A stretch of 64,000 bases of DNA from Macondimonas sp035325645 (GCA_035325645.1 DAOKZK010000006.1:1-64000); one strand, 5' to 3'. Counted from the first letter of the stretch, positions 25,471 to 35,140 are shown. Notes: generated from the letters alone by a model not told the origin. A program made the numbers and translations.

Positions 25471-27687
25471 CTAGGCCCGCCGCTCCTGCTGGGGCGGCGG
25501 GCCGGATCTGCGTTCCGGCGAGTGCAGGACCACCTCGGGTTCCTGTAGGTAGTGACCCTGTAGATAATGCACCCCCAGCTGCCAGAGCATTGCCAAGGTG
25601 TGGGCGCTTTCGACATGACCTGCGATGACGCCGATTTCGTGGCGTTCTGCATAGTCGACGATCTGGCGGATGTAGGTTTGCGCTTCCTGGCTCTCGGTCA
25701 CCTCCTTGAGCAGGTCGGGGGCGAGCTTGAAAAAGCGTGGCGACAGGTGGCTTGCCAACTGCAGTGCGTGCCGGCTTTTCCCGAAGTGATCCACCACCAG
25801 TGCGTGGCCGTTCTGCTTGAGCGTCTGCGTCAATGCCAGCACATTCTTGAGGTTCGATTCGATGTGCTCTTCCGAGATTTGAAGGTATAACGGCAGTTTG
25901 AGATGCGGTCCCGGTAAATGTGACCGGAACCACTCCACACCGGCTGGTGATTGCAGGCTCGCGCCGGAGACTTTCACAAAGAATCCGGTTTCGCTTCCTT
26001 CCTGCCGGCGCTCGGACAGAACGGTTATGGCGCGGGTGAAGACCCAGTGATCCAAGGCTTCGGCGATGCCGGTGCGTTCGGCGGCTGGCCAGAACAACAG
26101 GGGCGATTGCTCGCTGCCATCCTCGTCCAGAAGCCGCAGTCGCACTTCATAGTATTCGGCAACATTTGCCGAAAAAGAGGATACCGGCTGGTACACCAGC
26201 TGCAGGCGGTCATGGGCCAGAGCGCTGCGGATTCTGCTCTCCCAAGCGGCGTCGGCTTGTGCCGTATTCGTTTCCAGGCGGGCTGGTCTGGCGACGCCGA
26301 TCACTTGACGCGTGCCCCGGGCATCCTGGACGGCGCGCTCGGCGTCCAGCAGCGCGGCCTCCACCGTGGTCGCGTCCCCGGAAGGCCATTCGCGGATGCC
26401 GATGATCGCGCGCAGCACGCGGCTCTGCGGGCCCACGGTAATGACCTCCTCGCCAAGCGCGGCCTGCCACGCGGCGGCGCGTGATTTCAATTGTTCGATG
26501 GACGACTCGTGGACCACGGCGGCCAGCGAAAAATCGCGCAGCCGAATGAGGGCATGCCCTGGCGGCAGCAACGCTGCTGCGGCGGTGGTGTAATGGGCAA
26601 GGGCTGCTTCGCAGGCGATGTAGCCCACCGCCGGAAGCAGCCCGGCGAGTTCTTCGAGATGAATGATCATCAGGAACCGGCTGCCCCGATCGGGCAGCGG
26701 GGCGGCCGTGAGCAGGTGCAGGTCCTGGCGCAGGCGTTCCAGCGAGGAGGTTGGCGCAGCGGCCCGTTCGCCCTGTAGCTTTTCCAGCGCTTGACGCGTG
26801 CCAGCCAGATCCGCGCGCAATGTTTCCAGCTCCCGGTTGAGATCGCGGATCGTGCCCTGCTGTTGCTCGCACTGGATCCGTGTAGTCTCCAGCAGCTCAG
26901 CCATTTCGGGATCGACCGCGCGGGCGGGCATCATGATTTGCAGGACGCGCTGGTCGCCGGACTGGGTCCATCCGCAGTGCCAGGTCATGTCGATGCGCGA
27001 TCCGTCCCTGCGCACGCCGATCACATCGAACGGCTGTGCGGGCAATCGCCCTTGCTGGGCCTCACGAAGGCAACGCTTGACGGCGTCGCGGGACGCGGGC
27101 GCAATCAGGTCCATGATCGGACAACCTTCGACGTCTTCGGGACCTGCGAACCCCATCAACCGCGCGTAGGCGGCGTTGACTTTGACGTGGATGCCTTCCA
27201 CGACGCTGACGATGGGGTCCGAAGTCTGAGCAACGAAGCGCTCGCACTGGCTGCGCCATAGGTCGGCCTGCTCGCTGTTGGCTACATGGCGTCGCAGGGT
27301 TTCAGCCCGTTCGAGTTCCCGCAGTGTCACGGCAGCCAGCAGGTCGCCCGCCTGGAAGTCGATCAACATGGCCGCGCCCTGCCGGATGGTTTGAGCGATC
27401 CGGGTGGTATCGGGACGTTCTCCGCCGGCGATGACGGGCAACGGTGGATCGCAGGTGCGGGCGCGGGCAATCACATCGGGCAGGGGGACCGAGCCGTTCA
27501 CCTCTGGGCACAGCAGCACATCGGGCCGATCGTCACGCAGCGCATCGTTCAAAGCAGTCAAATCGGCAATATGTCGTGTACGAACCCTGAGCCCGGCGTT
27601 GCGCAGCAGGCTCCCGACCACGTCGGTCGAGTTGGGCGAATGATCGACGACCCATGCCGATATGAAATCAGGCGATTCCGTATTCAA
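25471..27687 (-). CDS. fimX: FimX-like c-di-GMP effector (REC-PAS-degenerate GGDEF-EAL)
   Basis: 738 residues. A receiver-like N-terminal domain (about 1-130, WVVDHSPNSTD) is followed by PAS (about 150-260), a coiled coil (about 270-320), a GGDEF-type domain without GGDEF residues (about 325-470) and an EAL-type domain (about 485-720). The EAL motif is YEVRLRLLDEDG rather than E-A-L, as in Pseudomonas FimX (EVL), and the usual DDFGTG is VDHFGKS. It therefore probably binds c-di-GMP without hydrolysing it. FimX controls type IV pilus assembly and twitching. The extreme C-terminus is charged and proline-rich. No pilus gene is nearby. Confidence 0.8.
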   Translation of the reverse strand: MNTESPDFISAWVVDHSPNSTDVVGSLLRNAGLRVRTRHIADLTALNDALRDDRPDVLLCPEVNGSVPLPDVIARARTCDPPLPVIAGGERPDTTRIAQTIRQGAAMLIDFQAGDLLAAVTLRELERAETLRRHVANSEQADLWRSQCERFVAQTSDPIVSVVEGIHVKVNAAYARLMGFAGPEDVEGCPIMDLIAPASRDAVKRCLREAQQGRLPAQPFDVIGVRRDGSRIDMTWHCGWTQSGDQRVLQIMMPARAVDPEMAELLETTRIQCEQQQGTIRDLNRELETLRADLAGTRQALEKLQGERAAAPTSSLERLRQDLHLLTAAPLPDRGSRFLMIIHLEELAGLLPAVGYIACEAALAHYTTAAAALLPPGHALIRLRDFSLAAVVHESSIEQLKSRAAAWQAALGEEVITVGPQSRVLRAIIGIREWPSGDATTVEAALLDAERAVQDARGTRQVIGVARPARLETNTAQADAAWESRIRSALAHDRLQLVYQPVSSFSANVAEYYEVRLRLLDEDGSEQSPLLFWPAAERTGIAEALDHWVFTRAITVLSERRQEGSETGFFVKVSGASLQSPAGVEWFRSHLPGPHLKLPLYLQISEEHIESNLKNVLALTQTLKQNGHALVVDHFGKSRHALQLASHLSPRFFKLAPDLLKEVTESQEAQTYIRQIVDYAERHEIGVIAGHVESAHTLAMLWQLGVHYLQGHYLQEPEVVLHSPERRSGPPPQQERRA

Positions 27688-27734
27688 AACACTGCTACTC
27701 CTGACGACGCCGTCGTCGTCCCATGAGTCTCTCT

Positions 27735-28748
27735 TCAGCTTGGCGCCAGCACGCGCTTGGCGGAAGCACCGGGCGTTTCCCGCGCCAGCCGCGGCACCAG
27801 ATATCCCGGCAATCGGCCGGCCATCCCGCCCATGAGTCGGCGCGCCGCATCTTCCCCGACCTCGAAATGGGCCGTGCCCTGTGTCCGATCGAGCAGATGC
27901 AGGTAATAAGGCAGCACGCCCGACTCGAACAGTCGCTCGCTCAGGCCGATCTGTGCGGCGACCGTATCATTGACCCCGGCCAGAAGAACCGCCTGATTGA
28001 GCATCACCGCACCGGAACGTTTCATTCGCAGCAAGGCCTCGGACACGCTCGCGTCGATTTCCCGGGCATGGTTGCTGTGCACCACGATTACCCATTGGAA
28101 TCGGCGGTTCCCGAGCCAACTTGACACAGGCCCATCGATCCTCTCAGGCAGGACGATGGGCAGGCGCGTGTGCAGCCGCAGTCGCTTGAGGTGGGGGATG
28201 TCCGCGAGGGCGTGGGTCAGTTCGGCGAGTTTTTCATCCGGCAGGCTCAAGGGATCGCCGCCGCTCAGGATCACCTCTTCGATGGATGGATCGGCACGCA
28301 GGTAATCCAGCGCTTCGGTCCAGCGGCTGCGCGCGGCGTGGGCTTCGGCGTAGGGGAAATGGCGACGGAAACAGTAGCGGCAATGGATGGCGCAGGCGCC
28401 GGTCAGGACCATCAGCGCGCGGCCGTGGTATTTGTGCAGGATGCCGCCCGGCCGCCGGCTCGGGCCGTCGCCCACCGGATCGAGGAGGAAGCCCGGGCTC
28501 GGCGTCCCTTCGGCCGCCAAGGGCAACACCTGACGGAGCAGCGGGTCGTGCCAGTCACCGCGGCGCATGCGGGCGACGAAACCTCGCGGCACGCGCAGGG
28601 GGAACGGCGAGTGGGCATCGATGGGGTAGGGCGCCTGCGCCGGGTCGAGCCCGAGCAGCGCGAGCAATTCGACCGGGTCGCGCACGCCCTGAGCCAGCAG
28701 CGAGGCCCAGCGGGGCGGCTGTGTCGGGGAAATGCTTCGGGTTATCAT
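27735..28748 (-). CDS. epmB: EF-P beta-lysylation protein EpmB (lysine 2,3-aminomutase)
   Basis: Radical-SAM, PLP-dependent aminomutase that makes (R)-beta-lysine for EF-P modification. 337 residues; the CAIHCRYCFRRHF motif holds the three cysteines of the 4Fe-4S cluster, and GGDPLSLPD follows. The start MITRS is preceded by GCAGGAGCGCC. The gene is divergent from efp-epmA across a 120-nt gap, the usual arrangement. Confidence 0.95.
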   Translation of the reverse strand: MITRSISPTQPPRWASLLAQGVRDPVELLALLGLDPAQAPYPIDAHSPFPLRVPRGFVARMRRGDWHDPLLRQVLPLAAEGTPSPGFLLDPVGDGPSRRPGGILHKYHGRALMVLTGACAIHCRYCFRRHFPYAEAHAARSRWTEALDYLRADPSIEEVILSGGDPLSLPDEKLAELTHALADIPHLKRLRLHTRLPIVLPERIDGPVSSWLGNRRFQWVIVVHSNHAREIDASVSEALLRMKRSGAVMLNQAVLLAGVNDTVAAQIGLSERLFESGVLPYYLHLLDRTQGTAHFEVGEDAARRLMGGMAGRLPGYLVPRLARETPGASAKRVLAPS

Positions 28749-28797
28749 GGCGCTCCTGCGGTGTCCGTCGCGGTGTTCGGGATGGATCGACCGGCGC

Positions 28798-28826
28798 ATT
28801 TTAGACAACCCGCGTATGGCTCGAAC
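28798..28826 (-). promoter_or_regulatory. Candidate epmB promoter in the epmB-efp gap
   Basis: On the minus strand a good -10, TAAAAT, lies about 50 nt before the epmB start, with a poor -35 (TTCGAG) at 17-nt spacing. The gap must also hold the efp promoter on the plus strand, which I could not place. Confidence 0.35.
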
Positions 28827-28868
28827 GGCGTCCGGGCCAGGCATTCCTCACTCCACGACGGATTATCC

Positions 28869-29438
28869 ATGGCGATCTACAGCACCAACGAATTCAAGGC
28901 CGGCCTCAAGGTCATGCTGGACGGCGACCCGGTCAGCATTCTGGAAAACGAGTTCGTCAAGCCCGGTAAGGGCCAGGCGTTCAACCGCGTCAAGTTCCGC
29001 AACCTCAAGACCGGTCGGGTCATCGAGCGCACCTTCAAGTCCGGCGACACCATTGAGTCTGCCGATGTGGTCGAGGTGGAGATGCAATATCTCTACAACG
29101 ACGGCGACAGCTGGCACTTCATGGTCACCGACACCTTCGAACAGCATGCGGCCAGTCCGCAGGCGGTGGGCGAGGCCGGCAAATGGATCAAGCCCGAGGA
29201 TCTGTGCACGGTCATGCTCTACAACAACGTCCCGCTGAGCGTGACCGCGCCGAATTTCGTGACGCTGCGCATCACCGAAACCGATCCCGGCATTCGCGGC
29301 GACACGGCCAGCGGCGGCGGCAAGCCTGCGACCCTTGAAACCGGCGCGGTGGTGCGCGTGCCCTTGTTCGTGGAGCAGGGCGAACTGATCAAGGTCGATA
29401 CCCGCACGGGCGAATACGTCTCCCGCGTCAAGGAGTGA
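28869..29438 (+). CDS. efp: Elongation factor P
   Basis: 189-residue translation factor that rescues ribosomes stalled at polyproline. It has three beta domains. The modification loop is FVKPGKGQAF with Lys34, the residue beta-lysylated by EpmA and EpmB. The TxR ending of the rhamnosylated (Arg32) type is absent, so lysylation is expected. The stop overlaps the epmA start. The start was set at MAIYSTNEFK, where homology begins. Confidence 0.97.
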   Translation: MAIYSTNEFKAGLKVMLDGDPVSILENEFVKPGKGQAFNRVKFRNLKTGRVIERTFKSGDTIESADVVEVEMQYLYNDGDSWHFMVTDTFEQHAASPQAVGEAGKWIKPEDLCTVMLYNNVPLSVTAPNFVTLRITETDPGIRGDTASGGGKPATLETGAVVRVPLFVEQGELIKVDTRTGEYVSRVKE

Positions 29439-30412
29439 GTCCACAGGTGGATTGGCGGCCCAGCGCGAGCCTCGCCGCGCTGCGCCAGCGTGCCGTCATT
29501 CTGGCTCGGCTGCGCGCCTTTTTTGCGGCGCGCGGGGTATGGGAGGTGGAAACGCCCATCCTGGGCGCCTCCTGTGCCAGCGATCCCCATCTGCAGGCCG
29601 TCCGCCTGGCCGATTCACCGCGGACCCCGCGGTACTGGCAGACCTCCCCGGAGGCGCACATGAAGCGCCTTTTGGCCGCCGGCAGCGGGGCGATCTACCA
29701 GATCTACCGCGCCGCACGCGAGGGTGAGCGTGGGCGCCTGCACAATCCTGAATTCACGCTGCTGGAATGGTACCGTCCGGGTTTCGATCCCCCCGCGCTG
29801 ATTGCGGAGGTCGACGAACTGGTGCGAACGGCGCTTGCCGATGGCCCGCCGCTCGCCTCGAGCACGATTCTCAGCTATCGCGAGGCGTTCCGGCGCCACG
29901 CCGGGCTTGATCCGTTCACGGCAGGCGTGCCGGAGTTCAAGGATCGTCTCGCGACCGTCGGAGTGAGTCTTGCCGCCGGCATCGACGGGCTCGGTCGCGA
30001 CGGCTGGCTCGACCTCGTCATGACGCATTGTGTGGCGCCGCACCTTGGCAGAGGCGGGCCGTGTTTCGTTACCGAATATCCGGCATCACAGGCCGCGATG
30101 GCTCGGCTGCTACCCGGCGAGCCCCCGCGCGCGGCGCGCTTCGAGCTGTACCTGAACGGCGTCGAACTGGCCAACGGCTATCATGAGCTCACCGATGCAG
30201 CGGAACAGCGGGCCCGCATCGTGCAGGATCTCGCCTGGCGGGAAGCGCACGGTTTGCCGGCCGTGCCGGTCGACGAAGCCTTGCTCGGCGCGCTCGCTGT
30301 GGGACTTCCCGATTGCGCGGGGGTGGCCTTGGGCGTGGACCGGCTGGTGATGCTGGCCATGGGCGCCGATACGCTCGATGCCGTGCTGGCGTTTCCGGTC
30401 GAGCGGGCGTGA
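29435..30412 (+). CDS. epmA: EF-P--(R)-beta-lysine ligase EpmA (PoxA/GenX)
   Basis: 325-residue paralogue of the lysyl-tRNA synthetase catalytic domain, lacking the anticodon-binding domain, that attaches beta-lysine to EF-P Lys34. Class II motifs seen: FFAARGVWEVETPIL (motif 1), IYRAAREGERGRLHNPEFTL (motif 2) and GVALGVDRLVMLAMG (motif 3). The start is a GTG that overlaps the efp TGA (GTGA), so translation is coupled. EpmC, the hydroxylase, is not in the window. Confidence 0.95.
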   Translation: MSPQVDWRPSASLAALRQRAVILARLRAFFAARGVWEVETPILGASCASDPHLQAVRLADSPRTPRYWQTSPEAHMKRLLAAGSGAIYQIYRAAREGERGRLHNPEFTLLEWYRPGFDPPALIAEVDELVRTALADGPPLASSTILSYREAFRRHAGLDPFTAGVPEFKDRLATVGVSLAAGIDGLGRDGWLDLVMTHCVAPHLGRGGPCFVTEYPASQAAMARLLPGEPPRAARFELYLNGVELANGYHELTDAAEQRARIVQDLAWREAHGLPAVPVDEALLGALAVGLPDCAGVALGVDRLVMLAMGADTLDAVLAFPVERA

Positions 30413-30451
30413 GCGTTGCCGCGATCATTGTTGAACTGTCGAGGTCACACC

Positions 30452-31318
30452 ATGGATCGACACCACCGATTCACCGGTCGTTTCGAGCCAGTCGTCCGGT
30501 TCGAAACGTCGCCGGTGGGGACGGCCTGGTGGTTCGTCTGCGATGGATCCCGTCTCTGGGTGCGCCGGGAGGCTGACGGCAGTCTTGGCGTACCGCGGGC
30601 GTCCCGGCCGATCCTGCTGGGGCTCGCGACCGATCCCGTGCCCCATCCCTTGGGCTATCTCGATGGTGTGCCGTGTTACGGACTGGGCGCGGACAGCACG
30701 GTCGAGGCGGCCGATCCGCAGGGACAATGGCTGGATCTGCGCCGGCTCCATGGGCGCTTGCCCTCCGACCTTTTCCTGCTGGCCGGACGCGCCGTACAGA
30801 TCGTGGCCTGGGATCGCACCCATCGCTATTGCGGCCGGTGTGCCGCGCCTCTCGTGTTCGCCGAAAACGACCGGGCCAAGCAGTGTCCGGCCTGTGGCCT
30901 GCGGCAGTTTCCCCGTCTTGCGCCAGCCATCATGGCCATGGTGGTGCGCGGAACAGAGGTGCTGCTGGCGCGTGGACCCGCGTTCCCGGAAGGCGTGTAC
31001 AGCATTCTCGCCGGGTTCGTGGAACCGGGAGAAACGCTGGAAGGCTGCGTGCGCCGGGAAGTCGCCGAAGAATGCGGCATCGAGGTGGGCGCCATGCGCT
31101 ATGTCGGTTCGCAACCCTGGCCGTTTCCTCATTCCCTCATGATCGGTTTCGTCTGCGAGTATGTCTCCGGCGCCTTGCGCCCCGACGGGGTGGAGATCGT
31201 GGAAGCGGGCTGGTTTGATTATCGCGCGCTGCCGCCCCATCCAGGTCCCATGAGTCTGGCGGGTGTTCTGCTCGCGGACTTCGTGGCCGACTGCGCGCGC
31301 AGGTCCGGCACGCCTTGA
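30452..31318 (+). CDS. nudC: NAD(+)/NADH pyrophosphatase NudC
   Basis: Nudix hydrolase that cleaves NADH and can decap NAD-RNA. 288 residues: zinc ribbon CGRC...CPAC (about 128-149), Nudix box GFVEPGETLEGCVRREVAEE, then the NudC signature SQPWPFPHSLM. The start was placed at MDRHHRF, after GAGGTCACACC; 12 open codons upstream are less likely. It follows epmA by 39 nt. A 7-bp hairpin, AGCTGCG/CGCAGCT, begins right after the stop. Confidence 0.93.
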   Translation: MDRHHRFTGRFEPVVRFETSPVGTAWWFVCDGSRLWVRREADGSLGVPRASRPILLGLATDPVPHPLGYLDGVPCYGLGADSTVEAADPQGQWLDLRRLHGRLPSDLFLLAGRAVQIVAWDRTHRYCGRCAAPLVFAENDRAKQCPACGLRQFPRLAPAIMAMVVRGTEVLLARGPAFPEGVYSILAGFVEPGETLEGCVRREVAEECGIEVGAMRYVGSQPWPFPHSLMIGFVCEYVSGALRPDGVEIVEAGWFDYRALPPHPGPMSLAGVLLADFVADCARRSGTP

Positions 31319-31319
31319 C

Positions 31320-31341
31320 AGCTGCGCCAACGGACGCAGCT
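31320..31341 (+). terminator. Hairpin just after nudC, weak terminator candidate
   Basis: Stem AGCTGCG / CGCAGCT with loop CCAACGGA immediately after the nudC stop. No T-run follows, so intrinsic termination is doubtful; it may protect the 3' end. Confidence 0.3.
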
Positions 31342-31572
31342 CCATATCCACCGACGTAGCGACTGTTCCGGTATCGGACTGAATCGCCTGCTGTTACCCG
31401 TGAGCGATGCTCGTGCGCCGCTCGACCAGGGCTTGATCGTCTCTGCCCTTGGAATGCCGTCTATGCTATGGTCAGAAAATCGGAAGATCCTGCCTGAGGG
31501 GGCAGGAGGGGTTGAGTTTTCGGCCGCTTCCACAGAACGATTCAATAAGGTCTTTCACGGAGGAGACGACCG

Positions 31573-33357
31573 ATGTCCGCACTCGCTCAATTGCGCAAGA
31601 TGCCCGAAGCCCGCAAGGGCGCCTTGGCGCCGCTGCGCCAGGTTGGCCTCATCAATGGCGCCCGCACCGTCACCAAGGCCCTGATTCGTAGCCGTCTGGA
31701 TCGCAATGAGCTGCCGCGGCAATTCCTGCTGTCCTTCTGGGACACGCTGGGCAGCCGTGAGGCGCTCATCTTCGAAGGCCAGCGCATCACCTTCGCCCAG
31801 TTCAAGGATCGGGTGCTGCGCTTCGCCGACGTCCTGCACGGGCTGGGCCTGAAAACCGGCGACCGCTTCGCCGAACTGCTCTACAACAGCCCGGTCTGGT
31901 TCGAGGCCATGGCGGCGGGCACGCTGACCGGCATCCATATGCCGATGCTCAACTGGCATCTGCGGCCCCACGAACTCGCCCAGTGCATCAACGCGGCCCA
32001 GCCGCAGGCGCTGCTGGTCGACCACGAATTTCTCGACCGCATCCTGCCCATTCGCGACCAGATTCCGTCTGTCCAGCACTACATCGTGGTCGGCGGCGAG
32101 CCGCCGGAGGGCATGCATTCCTATGAGGCGCTGATGGCGCGCGCAAAGCCCGTGCTGCCGCCCGGCAAGCTCGACATGGCGCCGCGTCCCTACAGCGGCG
32201 GCACCACCGGTACGCCCAAGTACATGAACATCAACCGCGAGCGGCTGGCGAGCGCGTCCGACGAAGACCGGCGCGGCGCCAAGAAGGAAGACCTCATCCG
32301 CATGGGTCTGATGCAGCTGACGGCCTTCTATCACTACAAGCTGGGCGAGATCCACGATCCCATCACCGGCAACGTGCGGACGCTGATTCCCGGGCCGCTC
32401 TACCACGCCGGCGTGCAGGTCGGGGTGCTGCCCTTTTTCGTCGGCGGCACGGCGGTGCCGATGCGCAAGTTCACGGCCGAGGGCTTTCTCAAGGCCATCC
32501 AGGACGAGCGCATCAACTGGACCTTCGTGGCGCCGACCATGCTGGAGCGGGTGGTGGCGCTGCCCGATGAGGTGAAGAACAAGTACAACCTCTCCAGCAT
32601 GCGCACCATCATCTGCGCCGCCGCGCCCTGTCCGCCCAAGGTGAAGCAGGAGATCAACGCCCTGTTCCGCCGTCAGGGCGCCAAGGATGACGTGTTCCAC
32701 GAATACTACGCGGCCTCCGAGACGGGCCTCGTGACCATCCTCGCCCCCGAGGACTACCAGGCCAACCCCAAGCGCTACGACAGCGTCGGCAAGGTGCGCG
32801 GCTGCGAGGTCGGGATCTGGGATCCGGACAAGCAGGCCTGGTGCCCCGTCGGCAAGGAAGGCAAGGTCATCATGCGCACGCCGACGGTCTATGGCCTCGA
32901 GTATGCCGGTGTGGACGAAGCGACCATGCGCAAGAACTTCCTCGAGATCGGCGGGCAGCTCTGGTACGACGACGGCCTGATCGGCTATCTGGACGAGGAT
33001 GGATTTTTGTATCTGACCTCGCGGGTGAAGGAGATGATCATCTCGGGGGGTGTGAATCTGTTCCCGAACGAGATCGAGCATGCGATCAAGCTGCATCCGA
33101 AGGTGGCGGACGTGGCGGTGGTACGGGCCCCGGACAAGGATCTGGGCGAGGTGCCGGCAGCGGTGATCCAGTTGAAGGACGGCGAGCATGCCGATGCGGC
33201 AGAGATCCTGGCGCACTGCAAGGAAGCCGGACTGTACGGCTTCAAGCTGCCCAAGATCATCGACTTCGTCGACCAGTTGCCACGCAACCTCGCCGGCAAG
33301 CTGCCCAAGAAGGAGCTGGAGGCGCGTTACTGGGAAGGCATCGCCAAGCACGGCTGA
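31573..33357 (+). CDS. AMP-dependent acyl-CoA ligase
   Basis: 594-residue ANL-superfamily enzyme that would activate a carboxylic acid, probably a fatty acid, to the acyl-CoA through an acyl-AMP. Motifs: the P-loop YSGGTTGTPK, then EYYAASETG, YLTSRVKEMIISGGVNLFPN, and the catalytic lysine near LPRNLAGKLPKKEL at the C-terminus. An excellent Shine-Dalgarno, CGGAGGAGACG, precedes the ATG. It stands alone between nudC and a strong terminator. Chain length cannot be read from the sequence; it resembles the fadD/caiC-like acyl-CoA synthetases. Confidence 0.9.
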   Translation: MSALAQLRKMPEARKGALAPLRQVGLINGARTVTKALIRSRLDRNELPRQFLLSFWDTLGSREALIFEGQRITFAQFKDRVLRFADVLHGLGLKTGDRFAELLYNSPVWFEAMAAGTLTGIHMPMLNWHLRPHELAQCINAAQPQALLVDHEFLDRILPIRDQIPSVQHYIVVGGEPPEGMHSYEALMARAKPVLPPGKLDMAPRPYSGGTTGTPKYMNINRERLASASDEDRRGAKKEDLIRMGLMQLTAFYHYKLGEIHDPITGNVRTLIPGPLYHAGVQVGVLPFFVGGTAVPMRKFTAEGFLKAIQDERINWTFVAPTMLERVVALPDEVKNKYNLSSMRTIICAAAPCPPKVKQEINALFRRQGAKDDVFHEYYAASETGLVTILAPEDYQANPKRYDSVGKVRGCEVGIWDPDKQAWCPVGKEGKVIMRTPTVYGLEYAGVDEATMRKNFLEIGGQLWYDDGLIGYLDEDGFLYLTSRVKEMIISGGVNLFPNEIEHAIKLHPKVADVAVVRAPDKDLGEVPAAVIQLKDGEHADAAEILAHCKEAGLYGFKLPKIIDFVDQLPRNLAGKLPKKELEARYWEGIAKHG

Positions 33358-33407
33358 ACCCTTTGGCGAGCGCGGGCATCTTCCCGCCGCGGCTCGCTGC
33401 AATTGAG

Positions 33408-33433
33408 AAGGCGGCCCGAGGGCCGCCTTTTTT
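33408..33433 (+). terminator. Rho-independent terminator after the acyl-CoA ligase
   Basis: GC-rich stem AAGGCGGCCC / GGGCCGCCTT with a tight loop, followed by six T on the plus strand. The A-rich left arm means it may also work for the convergent glycosyltransferase on the minus strand. Confidence 0.85.
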
Positions 33434-33483
33434 CATGGTCGCCGGCTTGCCGGACACAACTGCCCGGTCTTCGGCCCGACGGA

Positions 33484-34995
33484 TCAGTCCAGCTCCGGGC
33501 AGCGGTCGGTCATGGCGTGACCAAACGTGAAGGGTGCGCCACCGACCGGCCAGGCAGGTATCGATGTGGGCGGCCGAGCGTCCAGGGACAATCCGTGCAT
33601 TCCGGCCAGATCCGTCAGTGCCTGCGGCGGGGCGTCGCCCGCCGCCGTCGATCGCCAGACCCAGAGGCACGGCCCGGCGGTCGTGTCGTTGGGCCATCCC
33701 AAGTGAGCGAGGGTGATGGGATCCACCACGGCGCCGGCCGGGAACTGCAACTTCAGATTGCCGGCGCTCAGAGGATCGGCTGCAACGATCCTGGCGTGCT
33801 GCGCGCCGGCGGCCTCGAGCCGGATCGCGAGCGTGGCATAGTCCAGATTCATGCGGTTCGGCGCGCCCATGGCCGGCCCGAGCAGGATGCGCAGCGGCAT
33901 CAGCAGGATGATCGACACGGCCGATGCACCGCACAGCGTCAGATACAGGCGCGCCCGGACGGCGCCGATGGCGTGCTCGCCAGTGAGGGAAAAAGCCCAC
34001 ACGGGAAGGAGAAACAGAAGCGGCTGAAGCCAGCGGTCCTTGAAATGCGGCATCCCGAGCGCCCAAGCCGAGAGCCCCAACGTGACCAGCAGGACGCCGA
34101 AATAGAGAGAAAAGCGGAAAGGCTGGCGCAATGACGGCACCTTGGCAGGCCACGGCCGGAAACACAGCGTCCACACCAACAGAAAGGGCAGCACGAAACT
34201 GATCGTTGCCAGCGCCAGACTCCGCAGGCTGGCGCCGAGCGTCGCGTGGGCATCGCTGAGTAGCGGGGCGGTTGCCAGCGAGGGGGAGGTCGGCAGCGCC
34301 AGCAACAGCGGGACGGCGGCGAGGATGGCCGGCACCCAGGCCCAGGCAAGGGCCGCACGCACCTCGGCGCGGTGCGTGGTCGCGGCTGCCGCGATGCTCA
34401 TTGCGAACAGGAAATACAAGCCATTCAGCTTGGTCAGGAGCAATAGACCCGCGAGCACTCCCCAACGCAGGGAGGCCCAGGCGGTCGGTCGTCGCAGCAG
34501 ATCGAGTGTCACGACGAACAAGCGCGCTGCCAGCGCCATGGCCAGTACGCTGTGGGTGAGATCACGCTGGGATTCCCAGGCGATCTGGGGGATCAGAAAC
34601 AGCGCCGCGGTGGCCAATACCGGCCGAAGCGGATCGGCGAACAGGCGCCTTCCGGCTTGCAGGACCGACAGGTACAGGACCAGCAGCAGGACGTTCTTCA
34701 GCAGCGCCAGGGTCCAGATCGGGGAGTGCGTCAGCCGATTCAGCGCGATGACCAGCCAGGTATAAAGCGGCGGCTGAGTCGGATAGGCGGTCGTCAGCCA
34801 TTGCGACCAGAGCACCTGCTCGGCCTCATCGCTTTCCAGCGCATGTGGGAAAGCAAGCCGGATCGTGATCTGCGCGGCGAAGTAGAGCGCCAGGCACAGG
34901 GCAAATCGGCCAGGCAGATGTTGCCAAGCACTCGTGCGGGCTTCTCTACCGAGTTCGGGATGCCGTTCACAGCGTTTCGGATCGATGGGCTTCAC
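33484..34995 (-). CDS. GT-C membrane glycosyltransferase, family 39-like (ArnT-like)
   Basis: 503-residue polytopic protein with about 11-12 membrane helices, beginning near residue 28. The first periplasmic loop has the acidic motif HALESDEAEQVLW of the PMT/ArnT fold and TQPPLYTW where paralogues have KPP. Such enzymes use polyprenyl-phosphate sugars and glycosylate lipid or protein acceptors on the periplasmic face. It is divergent from the GT-C/GT2 cluster across a 200-nt gap and convergent with the acyl-CoA ligase gene. Acceptor and sugar unknown. Confidence 0.78.
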   Translation of the reverse strand: MKPIDPKRCERHPELGREARTSAWQHLPGRFALCLALYFAAQITIRLAFPHALESDEAEQVLWSQWLTTAYPTQPPLYTWLVIALNRLTHSPIWTLALLKNVLLLVLYLSVLQAGRRLFADPLRPVLATAALFLIPQIAWESQRDLTHSVLAMALAARLFVVTLDLLRRPTAWASLRWGVLAGLLLLTKLNGLYFLFAMSIAAAATTHRAEVRAALAWAWVPAILAAVPLLLALPTSPSLATAPLLSDAHATLGASLRSLALATISFVLPFLLVWTLCFRPWPAKVPSLRQPFRFSLYFGVLLVTLGLSAWALGMPHFKDRWLQPLLFLLPVWAFSLTGEHAIGAVRARLYLTLCGASAVSIILLMPLRILLGPAMGAPNRMNLDYATLAIRLEAAGAQHARIVAADPLSAGNLKLQFPAGAVVDPITLAHLGWPNDTTAGPCLWVWRSTAAGDAPPQALTDLAGMHGLSLDARPPTSIPAWPVGGAPFTFGHAMTDRCPELD

Positions 34996-35103
34996 GGCCG
35001 CGCAGGTTAGGCGATGTCGATGTCAGCGTGATGACGAGCCGTGCGCATTCGGAGGTGGCTTCGGTCGCTGGCGAATGGGGACCGGCGGAGGTACCTACCT
35101 ATC

Positions 35104-35140
35104 TTAAGAAACGGTTAAGCTACGCGGCCTAACTTTACGT
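35104..35140. promoter_or_regulatory. AT-richer divergent promoter region between two GT-C genes
   Basis: This is the only AT-rich stretch in the 200-nt gap between the divergent glycosyltransferases. It contains a TTAAG direct repeat (CTTAAGAAACGGTTAAG) and CTAACTTTAC. I cannot fit a clear -35/-10 pair, but a divergent control region is expected here. Confidence 0.35.
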
